Shown here: piece after piece, positions 17,988 to 27,485 of the stretch | How positions within the stretch are numbered: position 1 is the first letter of the stretch | Layout of the letters: every line of letters starts with the position of its first letter | Origin: Neolewinella aquimaris | GTDB taxonomy: Bacteria; Bacteroidota; Bacteroidia; Chitinophagales; Saprospiraceae | Assembly (NCBI RefSeq): GCF_014197245.1 | Contig: NZ_JACIFF010000003.1 | Coordinates: forward strand, 463,901-527,900 | DNA length: 64,000 nucleotides | Direction: 5' to 3' | Translations under genes and position numbers: made by a program | Notes under the pieces: model-generated | The model's database searches: none | Seen by the model: the letters and a program-made list of their open reading frames with translations, nothing else | Told to the model about the DNA's origin: nothing

Positions 17988-19877
17988 ATGCTGCGCCATT
18001 TATCATTGCTCTTACTGATTTTCCTTTGCACCCGCGTCCCCGCCCAGACCTCCGACGCCTACAACGAGCTAGCGGAGATAGCGGTGATCGAGCAAAAAAT
18101 CATGGTGCCGATGCGCGACGGGAAGCGGCTGGCCACCGACGTATATCGCCCGAAAAATGTTGACCGGGCCCCGGTGATTTTGGTGCGTACGCCCTACCAA
18201 TTTAACGCATGGGTGGACGGCGAGGAGCAAACGCGCAACTACGAACGGGCCATGGAAGCCGTGGAGCGCGGCTACGCCTACGTGGTGCAGAACGAGCGGG
18301 GGCGCTACTTCAGCGAGGGGGAATGGGACATACTGGGCGTGCCACTGACCGACGGCTACGACGCGATCGACTGGCTGAGTAAGCAGCGCTGGAGCAACGG
18401 AAACGTCGGTCTGTACGGCTGCAGCTCCACCGCCGAGTGGCAAATGGCCGTCGCCAGCATGGGACATCCCGCCCTCAAGGCCATGGTGCCGATGGGCTAC
18501 GGTGCCGGCGTGGGCAGGGTAGGGGACTACATGGAACAGGGCAACTGGTACCGCGGCGGGGCCCAGCAAATGCTCTTTACCAGCTGGCTCTACCAGGTGC
18601 AGCACGACCCCCAGGCGCCCCGGTTGCAGGAAGGGCTTAGCCGGGAAGACCTGCTGCGTTTGTCTCGCTTTTACGATATGGCTCCCGAATACCCGGAGAT
18701 CTCCTCTACCGAATTGCTTGCGACCCTCCCGGTGGCAGATATCATCAAGGAAGGGAAGGGACCGAAGGGCATCTACGAAGACATGATCAAGCGTAAGCCC
18801 AACGATCTGGCGTGGTTTGAGGGCGGACTTTACCACGACGATATGCCCTTCGACGTGCCGACCTTCTGGTTCACGAGTTGGTACGACGTATCGATCAGTC
18901 CGAACCTGGCGCTGTTCAATCACGTACGCGAGAATGCGGAATCCCAGGAAGCCCGCGACAACCAGTTTCTCTGGATCGCACCGACGCTGCACTGCGCCTA
19001 CACCCGCGCAACCGAGAACACCATCGTGGGCGAGCGCAGCGTGGGCGATGCCCGCTACGACTACGATGCGCTGGTATACGGTTTCTTCGACAAGTGGCTC
19101 AAAGACGCTTCCCCCGAAATAATCGATACGCTAGCCCGGGTCACTTACTACACCATGGGCAGCAACGAATGGCAAACCACCACCGCCTGGCCCCCGCCGA
19201 GCGCGGAAATGATGAGCTTCTACCTCGACAGCGACGGTGGCGCCAACACCATGTACGGAAATGGTCGCCTGGTAAAGGAAGCCCCCGGGGAAGACCGTCC
19301 GGACCACTATCTCTACGACCCGATGAACCCGGTGAAGAGCTACGGCGGCAACGTTTGCTGCACCGGTGATGCAGTGGAGGGCGGTAGCTTTGATCAGCGG
19401 GTGATGGAGGCGCGCAACGACATTCTGGTCTATACTTCCGAACCCTTTACGGATGATACGGAAATCAGTGGTTTCGTAGAATCCAGCCTCTACCTCAGCA
19501 GCGACGCAAAGGACACCGACGTGACCATCAAACTGATCGACGTAAGCCCCGACGGTGCGGCCTATAACCTCGACGAGACCATCCAGCGTGTCCGCTACCG
19601 CGAGGGCTACGACAAGGAAGTATTCATGGAGGAAAGCAACGTCTACCGGGTGGACCTCACGCCGATGAGCACCAGCAATCTCTTCCGGGCGGGGCACAGC
19701 CTTCGCATCGAGGTCAGCAGCAGCAATTTTCCCCGCTTCGACCGCAACCTGAATACGGGGGGCGATAACGTGACGGAGCAGGAGGGCGTGGTGGCGCGTA
19801 ATGCCATTCACCACTCGGCGGAGTATCCGAGTGTGGTGCGGGTGCCGGTGGTCTCGTCCGCCGAGTTCCGGCGGTAG
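17988..19877 (+). CDS. CocE/NonD-family serine hydrolase (X-Pro dipeptidyl-peptidase-like), exported
   Basis: About 629 residues. The start at 17988 gives a Sec signal ([20 protein letters not shown]); the frame is open upstream only through the 42-bp repeat. The alpha/beta hydrolase core starts [20 protein letters not shown]. The nucleophile region is [14 protein letters not shown], the Asp is in [11 protein letters not shown], and the His in APTLHCAY. The C-terminal jelly-roll (from about residue 420) ends with [20 protein letters not shown] followed by FDRN, typical of X-Pro dipeptidyl-peptidases and cocaine esterase-like acylases. Substrate is undetermined: a peptide, ester or amide. The left arm of a 12-base inverted repeat lies in its last codons. 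Confidence 0.85.
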   Translation: MLRHLSLLLLIFLCTRVPAQTSDAYNELAEIAVIEQKIMVPMRDGKRLATDVYRPKNVDRAPVILVRTPYQFNAWVDGEEQTRNYERAMEAVERGYAYVVQNERGRYFSEGEWDILGVPLTDGYDAIDWLSKQRWSNGNVGLYGCSSTAEWQMAVASMGHPALKAMVPMGYGAGVGRVGDYMEQGNWYRGGAQQMLFTSWLYQVQHDPQAPRLQEGLSREDLLRLSRFYDMAPEYPEISSTELLATLPVADIIKEGKGPKGIYEDMIKRKPNDLAWFEGGLYHDDMPFDVPTFWFTSWYDVSISPNLALFNHVRENAESQEARDNQFLWIAPTLHCAYTRATENTIVGERSVGDARYDYDALVYGFFDKWLKDASPEIIDTLARVTYYTMGSNEWQTTTAWPPPSAEMMSFYLDSDGGANTMYGNGRLVKEAPGEDRPDHYLYDPMNPVKSYGGNVCCTGDAVEGGSFDQRVMEARNDILVYTSEPFTDDTEISGFVESSLYLSSDAKDTDVTIKLIDVSPDGAAYNLDETIQRVRYREGYDKEVFMEESNVYRVDLTPMSTSNLFRAGHSLRIEVSSSNFPRFDRNLNTGGDNVTEQEGVVARNAIHHSAEYPSVVRVPVVSSAEFRR

Positions 19878-19920
19878 CCGGCTCGTCGGCCGAGTAAGAG
19901 TTAAGGATTCGGCGGACGAG
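19853..19920. repeat. Inverted repeat CTCGTCCGCCGA / TCGGCGGACGAG
   Basis: Perfect 12-base arms at 19853-19864 and 19909-19920 with a 44-base interior that includes CTCGTCGGCCGAG. The left arm is inside the end of the CocE/NonD gene. The same arms recur as a tight hairpin at 61619-61656. Confidence 0.7.
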
Positions 19921-19960
19921 GGGCCTGAACCGATGGGCGATTCTCCCCGTTCCACTCCCG

Positions 19961-21007
19961 ATGCCCCTCCTCACCTTCAACGACCGCGGAATCTACTGTG
20001 AACGCGCCGACGTCTACATCGACCCCTGGAAACCGGTCCCCCGCGCCCTGATCACCCACGGCCACGCCGACCACTCGCGGTGGGGCAACGAGTACTACCT
20101 GTCCACCCGCCTGGCCGCCCCCGTGATCAAGTACCGCCTGGGCGACATCAAGCTCGAGACGGTCGAATACGGCGAGGTGAAGACCATCAACGGGGTGAAG
20201 TTCAGCTTTCACCCGGCGGGACACATCATCGGTTCGGCCCAGATTCGGGTCGAGTATAAGGGGGAAATCTGGGTGGCCAGCGGCGATTATAAGCTCGAGG
20301 ACGACGGCCTCTGCCAGCCCTACGAACCGGTGAAGTGCCAGCACTTCATCACCGAATCTACCTTCGGACTCCCCGTGTACCGCTGGACGCCCCAGGAAGA
20401 ACTCTTCGCCGACATCAACGACTGGTGGCGCGCCACCGCTGCCGAAGGACGCACCGCCATCATTACCGGCTATGCCCTCGGTAAGGCCCAGCGCCTGCTC
20501 AACGGTCTGGACACTTCCATCGGCAAAATATACACCCACGGCGCCATCGAAAACACCAACGAGGTGCTGCGCAATCAGGGCATCGTGCTGCCCGAGACCA
20601 CCCGCGTGACCCGGGAAGTCAATAAAAAAGAATACCCCGGCAATATCGTCGTGGCGACCCCCGGTGCCATAGGACAGCCCTGGGTGAAGAAATTCGGCAA
20701 TGCCTCCGTGGCCGCCGCCTCGGGCTGGATGACGCTGCGTGGCGCGCGAAGAAGACGGGGAGCCGACCGGGGCTTCATCCTCAGCGACCACTGCGACTGG
20801 CCCAGTCTGCTCGAAGCCATCAAGCTCACCGAAGCCGATAACATCTACGTCACCCACGGCTACACCTCCATCTTCAGCAAATACCTCCGCGAACTCGGCT
20901 ACAACGCCACGGAACTGGAGACCGAATACGAGGGCGAACTGGCAGAGATCGAAACCAAGGGGAACGAGGAGACAAACAAGGAAAATGCGGTAGCTGATGG
21001 GGAGTGA
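19961..21007 (+). CDS. Ligase-associated DNA exonuclease (metallo-beta-lactamase/beta-CASP fold)
   Basis: DNA-processing nuclease of the mRNA 3'-end-processing-factor-like family that is regularly encoded beside an ATP-dependent ligase. 348 residues. The metal-binding motif HGHADHS is at residues about 34-40; further ligands are in HPAGHIIGSAQI, the Asp of VASGDYK, and the late His in LSDHCDW and VTHGY. It is followed after 147 bases by a DNA ligase gene; the pair normally acts in a DNA end-repair pathway, often with an Lhr-type helicase that is absent here. The acidic tail after about residue 325 is probably disordered. Confidence 0.9.
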   Translation: MPLLTFNDRGIYCERADVYIDPWKPVPRALITHGHADHSRWGNEYYLSTRLAAPVIKYRLGDIKLETVEYGEVKTINGVKFSFHPAGHIIGSAQIRVEYKGEIWVASGDYKLEDDGLCQPYEPVKCQHFITESTFGLPVYRWTPQEELFADINDWWRATAAEGRTAIITGYALGKAQRLLNGLDTSIGKIYTHGAIENTNEVLRNQGIVLPETTRVTREVNKKEYPGNIVVATPGAIGQPWVKKFGNASVAAASGWMTLRGARRRRGADRGFILSDHCDWPSLLEAIKLTEADNIYVTHGYTSIFSKYLRELGYNATELETEYEGELAEIETKGNEETNKENAVADGE

Positions 21008-21011
21008 GGTG

Positions 21012-21149
21012 AACCGCAGATCAGGGCAGATTGGCTTCGCAGATTTTCGCGGATTTTCTTGCACGGCTGTTGCCCCCCTTTGGGGCCCAGGGGACCTGAC
21101 GCGGCAATCTGTGTTGATCCGCGACCAAAATCTGCCAAAATCTGCGGTT
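21012..21149. repeat. MITE-like element with 21-bp terminal inverted repeats
   Basis: The left end 21012-21032 and the reverse complement of the right end 21129-21149 agree at 18 of 21 bases, both starting AACCGCAGAT. The element fills nearly the whole gap between the exonuclease and ligase genes. The interior contains further GCAGATT words and GGCAATCTGTGTT, linking it to the copies near 49.0 and 61.5 kb. No coding frame. Confidence 0.7.
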
Positions 21150-21154
21150 AACCC

Positions 21155-22750
21155 ATGAAAAACTTCGCCGAACTCTTTCGCCGCCTCGACCGCACCACCA
21201 AGATCAACTCCAAAGTGGAGTCCCTGGCCGACTATTTTCTGCAGGTCGATGATGAGGACAAGCTCTGGACCGTTGCCCTGCTCTCCCACCGCCGGCCCCG
21301 CAGGACGGTCAACTCCAAACTGCTGCGCGCCTGGGCCTCCGAACTCAGCGGCATCGACACCTGGATCCTGGAAGAAAGCTACCACGTCGTCGGTGATCTG
21401 GCCGAAACCATTGCGCTCGTGCTGCCGCCGCCGGAGGCCGACTACGACCACACCCTTACCTACTGGATCGACTACATCGAGCGCTTCGCCGGCTACGACG
21501 AGGAGGGTAAAAAGGAAGCCGTACAGGAAGCCTGGCGCGGCCTCGGCACCACCGAGCGCTACCTCTTCAATAAGCTCATCACCGGCAATTTTCGGGTAGG
21601 GGTTAGTCAAAAACTGATGACCCGCGCCCTCGCCCGCGCCACTGGCATCGAGGAAACAAACCTGGCCCACCGACTCATGGGCAACTGGACGCCCAACGAC
21701 ACCACCTTTGGAGACCTGATTCACTCGGAGTCGGCCACCGACGATATCTCCCGCCCCTATCCCTTCTACCTGGCCTACCAACTGGAGCAGCCCGCCGAAG
21801 ACCTGGGTACACCCGCGGAATGGCAGGCGGAGCATAAGTGGGACGGGATCCGCGGCCAGCTCATCGTGCGCGACGATCAGGCCTTCATCTGGTCGCGGGG
21901 GGAAGAACTGGTCAACGATAAGTATCCTGAATACGCCATCTTAGCCCAGGCCCTTCCCAACGGCACGGTGATCGACGGAGAAATACTGCCCTTTAAGGAC
22001 GGCCGGCCCCTTGGCTTCAACGTGCTCCAAACCCGCATCGGCCGCAAAAACGTTAGCAAAAAACTGCTGAAGGACGCCCCTGTGGTGCTGATGTGCTACG
22101 ACCTGCTCGAATACGAAGGCCGCGACATCCGCAAGCTGCCCATGTCCGGGCGCCGCCAACTACTCGAACGGGTGGTGGAGGAATACGACACCGAGGGCAT
22201 CCTGCAATTGTCCCCCGTCTTTGCCTTCGAGCACTGGGAAGATTTGGCCATCGAGCGGGAAACCGCACGGGAGAAATTTAGCGAGGGCATCATGCTCAAG
22301 CGCCTCGATAGCGAATACAAACAGGGTAGAAAAAAGGGCGACTGGTGGAAGTGGAAGGTCGATCCCCTCACCATCGACGCCGTGATGATGTACGCACAGC
22401 GGGGCCATGGCCGGCGCGCCAACCTGTATACCGACTTCACCTTCGGCGTTTGGGACGGCGAGCAGCTCGTGCCCTTCACCAAGGCATACAGCGGGCTTAC
22501 CGACAAAGAATTTAACCAGATCACCGCCTGGGTACGCCGCAACACCGTAGAGAAGTTCGGTCCGGTGCGGAGCGTTAAACCAAAGCAGGTGTTCGAGATC
22601 GGTTTCGAGGGCATTCGCCGCAGTACACGTCACAAATCGGGCGTGGCCCTCCGGTTCCCGCGAATGCTCCGCTGGCGGCAGGACAAGCCCGTCGAAGAAG
22701 CTAATACCAAGGACGATCTGGAGGCGCTGCTGAAAACATACGGCAGCTAG
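21155..22750 (+). CDS. ATP-dependent DNA ligase
   Basis: Seals nicks using ATP. 531 residues. An alpha-helical N-terminal DNA-binding domain (1-200) comes first, then the adenylation domain with the nucleophile motif EHKWDGIRGQLI (Lys at about 231), motif III-like YDLLEYEGRD, motif IV EGIMLKRLDS and motif V WWKWKVDPLTID, and a C-terminal OB domain. The layout matches the bacterial ligases that occur with the exonuclease encoded just upstream. Expected to work in repair in addition to the NAD-dependent replicative ligase, which is not in the window. Confidence 0.93.
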   Translation: MKNFAELFRRLDRTTKINSKVESLADYFLQVDDEDKLWTVALLSHRRPRRTVNSKLLRAWASELSGIDTWILEESYHVVGDLAETIALVLPPPEADYDHTLTYWIDYIERFAGYDEEGKKEAVQEAWRGLGTTERYLFNKLITGNFRVGVSQKLMTRALARATGIEETNLAHRLMGNWTPNDTTFGDLIHSESATDDISRPYPFYLAYQLEQPAEDLGTPAEWQAEHKWDGIRGQLIVRDDQAFIWSRGEELVNDKYPEYAILAQALPNGTVIDGEILPFKDGRPLGFNVLQTRIGRKNVSKKLLKDAPVVLMCYDLLEYEGRDIRKLPMSGRRQLLERVVEEYDTEGILQLSPVFAFEHWEDLAIERETAREKFSEGIMLKRLDSEYKQGRKKGDWWKWKVDPLTIDAVMMYAQRGHGRRANLYTDFTFGVWDGEQLVPFTKAYSGLTDKEFNQITAWVRRNTVEKFGPVRSVKPKQVFEIGFEGIRRSTRHKSGVALRFPRMLRWRQDKPVEEANTKDDLEALLKTYGS

Positions 22751-22879
22751 GGCGGGGCAGTGAACACAACGTAAGCAAGCTTGCCCATTGGTTAGTAACA
22801 ACCAATCTATCAATAGCTTATCTTAGTGATATCGCCATAGGATGGTGGTTACCCGTCACAAATACCACATAGATTGCGA

Positions 22880-22909
22880 TTGCTGGTATATGAGACAATA
22901 TTACCTTTA
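22880..22909 (+). promoter_or_regulatory. Putative promoter of the susC/susD operon
   Basis: TTG at 22880-22882, a 19-base spacer and TACCTTTA at 22902-22909, one mismatch from TAnnTTTG. It lies in an AT-richer stretch and gives a leader of about 20 bases before the ATG at 22934. Confidence 0.45.
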
Positions 22910-22933
22910 TCGGTTCAACAACTCACTAGTGAA

Positions 22934-25900
22934 ATGAAGAGACTACTACTAAGCCTGTTCTGCCTGGGTTTTGTGCTCGGGTTGACGGCACAGACTACCG
23001 TAAGCGGAACCATTACCGACCAATCCGGGGAGCCACTCATCGGAGCTTCGGTCCTCGCCGAGGGCACCAGCACCGGGACGGTCTCCGATATCGACGGCAA
23101 CTTTAGCCTAAACGTCCCCGCGGGAGTGGAAGCACTGGTGGCCTCGTATACCGGATTCAAGACCCAAAACATACCCCTTGACGGTCGAACTACCTACGAT
23201 ATCGTCATGGATGAAGACGCCGCCCAGTTGTCTGAAGTGGTCGTCGTAGGCTACGGTAAGCAGATTCGGAGTACCCTGACCGGCAACATCGCCCAGATCG
23301 AGGGAGATGCCATCCAGAACCTGCCCGTTACCAGTGCCGAGCAAGCCATTCAGGGACGTACCGCCGGTGTGTTCGTACAGGCGGTCAGCGGCAAGCCCGG
23401 TGGCCGGATCAACGTCCGGGTACGTGGAAGCTCCTCCATCTCAGCCGGCAACAATCCGCTCTACGTGGTCGATGGCGTACCCATCACCAGCGGTACCTTC
23501 AGCAGCCCGGGTTCGGGAAGTCAGAACTTCCTGGCCGACCTCAATCCTAACGACATTCAGTCGATCGAGATCCTGAAGGACGCCTCCTCTGCCGCCATTT
23601 ACGGATCACGGGCCGCCAACGGAGTCGTGCTCATCACCACCAAAGAAGGCGTCAGCGGCCGTACGAAAATCAACTTCAACGTCAGCTTCGGCAGCAGCGA
23701 ACCGAGCCGCCGTCAGGAATTTCTCAATGCCCAGGAATTCGTCGAATTCTTCCAACAAACGGCCCGGGGCGGTGCCCGCTACGATTTTAACAACGGGCTC
23801 AACGAGTTCGGCCTCTCCGACGATGAGTACACCCTGGAAAACACCACCCAGGCCTATCTGGATTTCGTGGAAGGCCGCTTCGACCGCTACAGTGGTCCGA
23901 GCAACTGGCGCACCAACGAAACCAATACCAACTGGGAAGACGAGGCCTTCCGTACCGGCCAGAGCCGCAACGCCGACCTGAGCGCCAGCGGAGGCAGCGA
24001 CAAACTGACCTACTACGCCAGCTTCGGTTACTCCGATCAGGAGGGTATTCTGGTGGACAACGGCTTTCAGCGCCTCAGCACCCGCCTCAACCTGGACGCG
24101 GAGGCCTCCGATCGGTTTCGCTACGGACTGCGCCTCGGTCTTAGCCGCTCCGACAACAGCCGGGTAAGCAACGACAATCAGTTCAGCACCCCACTCCAAC
24201 TGATCGCCCTGTCGCCCATCACTCCCGTACGGAACACTACCGGAGAAGAATACCAGGGTTTCGAACCGGGCCAGCTCTTCGACCGGCCCGTAACCACCTA
24301 CTACAACGGATTGGTGGAACTGGAGAACAGTGAAAAACAGTCCATCAGCTTCCGTACACTGGCCAACGTATTCGGCGAATTCGACCTCGTCGAGGGGCTA
24401 TCCCTGCGTGCGGAGGCGGGTGTCGACGTGGCCAACATCAAACAGGACAGGTTCCTCGGGCGGCTCACCGACGGCGGCGAGAGCACCAACGGCTTCGCGG
24501 ACAGCCGCTGGAGTAACATCGTCAACTACAACACGAAGGCCCTGCTGCTGTACAATAAGGACTTCGACGCCGGCCACAACGTTGATTTTGTCGGAGGTAT
24601 CGAGTTTCAAAAGTCAGACCAGGAGAACATCCTCGTCGAAGGACAGGAGTTTCCCCTCGACCAGCTCCGGACGATCGCCAGTGCGGCGGAGATCACGGAC
24701 GGCACCACCGACCTGACCGAATTCACCTTCCTCAGCTACTTCGGGCGGGCGAACTACAACTTCAACCGGAAGTACCTATTTAGCATCAGCGGTCGCCTGG
24801 ACGGCTCGAGCCGCTTCGGGACCAACAATCAGTATGGTTTCTTCCCGGCCGTTGCCGCGGGCTGGGTCATCAGCGAGGAAGACTTCTTCGAAAGCAACGC
24901 CACCGTCAGCTACCTGAAATTGCGGTCGAGCTACGGCCTGACCGGCAACGCCGACATCAACAACTTCGCGAGTCGGGGTCTGTATGATGCGTCCAGCTAT
25001 GCTGCTACCTCCGGTCTCGGACCTATCCAGATCGCGAACCCCGACCTGACCTGGGAAGAAACTGCTCAGTTTGACGTCGGTATCGATTTCGGTCTGTTCA
25101 ACAACCGACTCAGCGGTGAAGTAGATTACTACGTTAAGAACACCAACGACCTACTCCTAAACGTGCCCGTACCCGGAACCACCGGCTTCCGTACCCAGTT
25201 CCGCAACGTCGGAGAACTGCGCAACCGGGGAGTGGAAGTGTTGCTCAACGCCGTCATTTTTGACCAGGCCTTTAGCTGGAGTTCGAGCGCCAACTTCGCG
25301 CTCAATGAAAATGAAATTCTTTCCCTCGCCGAGGGGCAGGATATCATTGACGACGGGGGGAGCCGGTACATGAATGTCGTAAAGGTCGGCGAGAGCATCG
25401 GCACTTTCTACGGCTACGAGTACGCCGGCGTGGATCCCGCCAACGGAGACGGCCTGTTTTACATTAACGAGCAGGATGACGACGGCAACATCATCAATCC
25501 TGAAGCTACCACCAACAGTGCCAACGAAGCCAATTTCGTGGTGCTCGGCGATGCCCTACCCAATAAATTGGCCGGCTGGACCAACGACTTTAGCTACAAG
25601 GGCGTCAGCCTGAGCGTCTTCATGCAGGGCAGCTTCGGCAATCAGGTGCACAATTCCGCCGGTGTCTTCCAGAGCTGCGGTGGCTGCTGGTTCGACAACC
25701 AGACCCGCGACCAGCTAGATGCCTGGACCCCCGAGAATACCATCACCAACGTACCCGAAGCCCGCTTCTTCTGGGGTAACGCCGACAACGGCCGGAGCAG
25801 TCGCTACCTCAGCAGCGGCAACTTCGTTCGCCTCAAGACGGTCACCCTGTCTTACGAGCTGCCGACGAGCATCGTCGACCGCATCGGAGTCAACCGTCTG

Positions 25901-26074
25901 CGGTTCTACGTCACCGGTCAGAACCTGGCCATCATCACCAACTACGCCGGTTGGGACCCCGAGGTGGCCGCCGACTTCCTGGCCGACGACTCACCGAACG
26001 TGCTGACGAGCGTGGATTTCTACACCGCTCCCCAGCCCCGAACCATCATTTTTGGTATCAACGTCGGACTGTAA
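22934..26074 (+). CDS. susC: SusC/RagA-family TonB-dependent outer-membrane transporter
   Basis: Outer-membrane nutrient importer of 1046 residues that works with a SusD lipoprotein and is energised by TonB. The start at 22934 opens a Sec signal (MKRLLLSLFCLGFVLGLTAQ). Residues about 22-100 are the carboxypeptidase-D-like domain (VSGTITDQSGEPLIGASVL). Next come the TonB-box region LSEVVVVGYGKQ and the plug with DILKDASSAAIYGSRAANG-type sequence, then a long C-terminal barrel ending RTIIFGINVGL. The susD gene follows after 25 bases. No glycoside hydrolase, sulfatase or peptidase is adjacent, so the substrate cannot be inferred. The convergent neighbour is a hybrid sensor kinase. Confidence 0.95.
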   Translation: MKRLLLSLFCLGFVLGLTAQTTVSGTITDQSGEPLIGASVLAEGTSTGTVSDIDGNFSLNVPAGVEALVASYTGFKTQNIPLDGRTTYDIVMDEDAAQLSEVVVVGYGKQIRSTLTGNIAQIEGDAIQNLPVTSAEQAIQGRTAGVFVQAVSGKPGGRINVRVRGSSSISAGNNPLYVVDGVPITSGTFSSPGSGSQNFLADLNPNDIQSIEILKDASSAAIYGSRAANGVVLITTKEGVSGRTKINFNVSFGSSEPSRRQEFLNAQEFVEFFQQTARGGARYDFNNGLNEFGLSDDEYTLENTTQAYLDFVEGRFDRYSGPSNWRTNETNTNWEDEAFRTGQSRNADLSASGGSDKLTYYASFGYSDQEGILVDNGFQRLSTRLNLDAEASDRFRYGLRLGLSRSDNSRVSNDNQFSTPLQLIALSPITPVRNTTGEEYQGFEPGQLFDRPVTTYYNGLVELENSEKQSISFRTLANVFGEFDLVEGLSLRAEAGVDVANIKQDRFLGRLTDGGESTNGFADSRWSNIVNYNTKALLLYNKDFDAGHNVDFVGGIEFQKSDQENILVEGQEFPLDQLRTIASAAEITDGTTDLTEFTFLSYFGRANYNFNRKYLFSISGRLDGSSRFGTNNQYGFFPAVAAGWVISEEDFFESNATVSYLKLRSSYGLTGNADINNFASRGLYDASSYAATSGLGPIQIANPDLTWEETAQFDVGIDFGLFNNRLSGEVDYYVKNTNDLLLNVPVPGTTGFRTQFRNVGELRNRGVEVLLNAVIFDQAFSWSSSANFALNENEILSLAEGQDIIDDGGSRYMNVVKVGESIGTFYGYEYAGVDPANGDGLFYINEQDDDGNIINPEATTNSANEANFVVLGDALPNKLAGWTNDFSYKGVSLSVFMQGSFGNQVHNSAGVFQSCGGCWFDNQTRDQLDAWTPENTITNVPEARFFWGNADNGRSSRYLSSGNFVRLKTVTLSYELPTSIVDRIGVNRLRFYVTGQNLAIITNYAGWDPEVAADFLADDSPNVLTSVDFYTAPQPRTIIFGINVGL

Positions 26075-26099
26075 TTCCCCACCAACCCAAACGAACATC

Positions 26100-27440
26100 A
26101 TGAACTATTCTATTCTCGTTACGCTGCTGGGGCTCGGTATCTTCTCCGCTTCCTGTAGCGACCAGCTCCAACTGCAACCCTCCCAGAGCATCAGCGAAGA
26201 TGTCGCCCTCAGCTCCGACGCTACGGTAAAGGCCGTACTCGTCGGTGCCTACGACATCCTCGGCGACGGCGACCTATACGGCGGTAACAACCTACGCGAC
26301 GCTGACCTGCTCGGCGGAACCGGCGAAATCCTCTTTGTCGGCACCTTCAACAGCCCCGACGAGATCGCGCGCAAGCAAATCAGTACCGGCAATGCCGATG
26401 CGGAGTCTACCTGGCTCGATAGCTACGATGCCATCAACATCACCAACAACGTACTTTCCGCTCTCGAGGTCGTGGACGCCGACGATCGCGAACGAATAGA
26501 AGGAGAGGCCCGCTTCATTCGCGCACTGGTGTACTTCGACCTGGTTCGCCTCTACGGCCTTCCGTACGAATCCGGTCAGAGCAACGATCAATTAGGTGTG
26601 CCCCTCGTACTGACCCCCACCCGCGGAATCTCGGAAGAAAGCAACGTTGCCCGGTCGTCGGTGGAAGACGTCTACACTCAGGTGATTTCTGACCTGACCA
26701 CGGCAGCCGACCTGCTTCCGGAAACCAACGGAATATTTGCCGACAAGTACGCCGCTACCGCACTGCTTGCGCGGGTCTACCTGCAAATGGACCGCTACGC
26801 CGAAGCACGCGATGCCGCCAATACCGTGATCGAAAGCGGATTCTATTCCCTTACGCCAACCTACGAAGCCGCCTTCAAGAACGGCAGCAACTCCACCGAA
26901 GACATCTTCGCCATTCAGGTCAGCGCTCAGGACGGCGTCAACAACCTGACGATCTTCTTCTCGGTTCCTGAGTTCGGCGGTCGCGACGGAGACATCGAAG
27001 TACTGCCCTCCCACCTGGCTCTCTACGAAGAGGGCGACGCCCGGCGCGCACTCTTCTTCGAGCGGGGCGGCGTTACCTACACCGGTAAGTTCAACAACCA
27101 GTTTGCCAACATCAGCCTGCTCCGCCTAGCGGAGATGTACCTGATCCGGGCCGAAGCAAACGAACGCCTGGGCACCGACACGGGAGCCACTCCACTAGCG
27201 GACATCAACCGCCTGCGCAGGCGTGCCGGACTGGATGATCTCGAGGAAGTGGATCTGACGTACATTCTCGCCGAGCGCCGCCGGGAATTGGCCTTTGAAG
27301 GGTTCCGCATCCACGACATCAAGCGGCTTCAGGGCAGCGTGGGCAATTTCGCCTACAATGCCAATGAGTTGGTTTTCCCGATCCCCCAACGCGAGACGGT
27401 AGCAAACCCGAATTTGCAGCAAAATCCCGGGTATAACTAG
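26100..27440 (+). CDS. susD: SusD/RagB-family nutrient-binding outer-membrane lipoprotein
   Basis: Surface lipoprotein of 446 residues that forms the lid on the SusC barrel and binds the ligand. The ATG at 26100 opens a signal ending in lipobox SASC (Cys at residue 18). The helical core carries the usual SusD features: NNVLSALEVVDADDRERIEGE, EARFIRALVYFDLVRLYG, AALLARVYLQMDRYAEA, LRLAEMYLIRAEA, and the closing ERRRELAFEGFRIHDIKRL. It ends in a QRETVANPNLQQNPGYN-type tail, typical of the family. Cotranscribed with susC. Confidence 0.93.
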   Translation: MNYSILVTLLGLGIFSASCSDQLQLQPSQSISEDVALSSDATVKAVLVGAYDILGDGDLYGGNNLRDADLLGGTGEILFVGTFNSPDEIARKQISTGNADAESTWLDSYDAINITNNVLSALEVVDADDRERIEGEARFIRALVYFDLVRLYGLPYESGQSNDQLGVPLVLTPTRGISEESNVARSSVEDVYTQVISDLTTAADLLPETNGIFADKYAATALLARVYLQMDRYAEARDAANTVIESGFYSLTPTYEAAFKNGSNSTEDIFAIQVSAQDGVNNLTIFFSVPEFGGRDGDIEVLPSHLALYEEGDARRALFFERGGVTYTGKFNNQFANISLLRLAEMYLIRAEANERLGTDTGATPLADINRLRRRAGLDDLEEVDLTYILAERRRELAFEGFRIHDIKRLQGSVGNFAYNANELVFPIPQRETVANPNLQQNPGYN

Positions 27441-27460
27441 GCACGTCTCAGTTGATGCTC

Positions 27461-27479
27461 AGCTCCTGCGCCCCCGCCT
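27461..27479 (-). repeat. Copy of GGCGGGGACGCAGGAGC dispersed motif
   Basis: The minus strand reads AGGCGGGGGCGCAGGAGCT. It lies between the convergent susD and hybrid kinase genes and is one of seven related sites in the window. Confidence 0.6.
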
Positions 27480-27485
27480 CGCAGT

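Noticed and set aside
19901..21835. Minus-strand open frame of over 600 codons antisense to the exonuclease and ligase genes
   Set aside because: It mirrors two well-supported genes; composition (Gly/Val/Ala-rich, no motif) is that of a GC-rich shadow frame.
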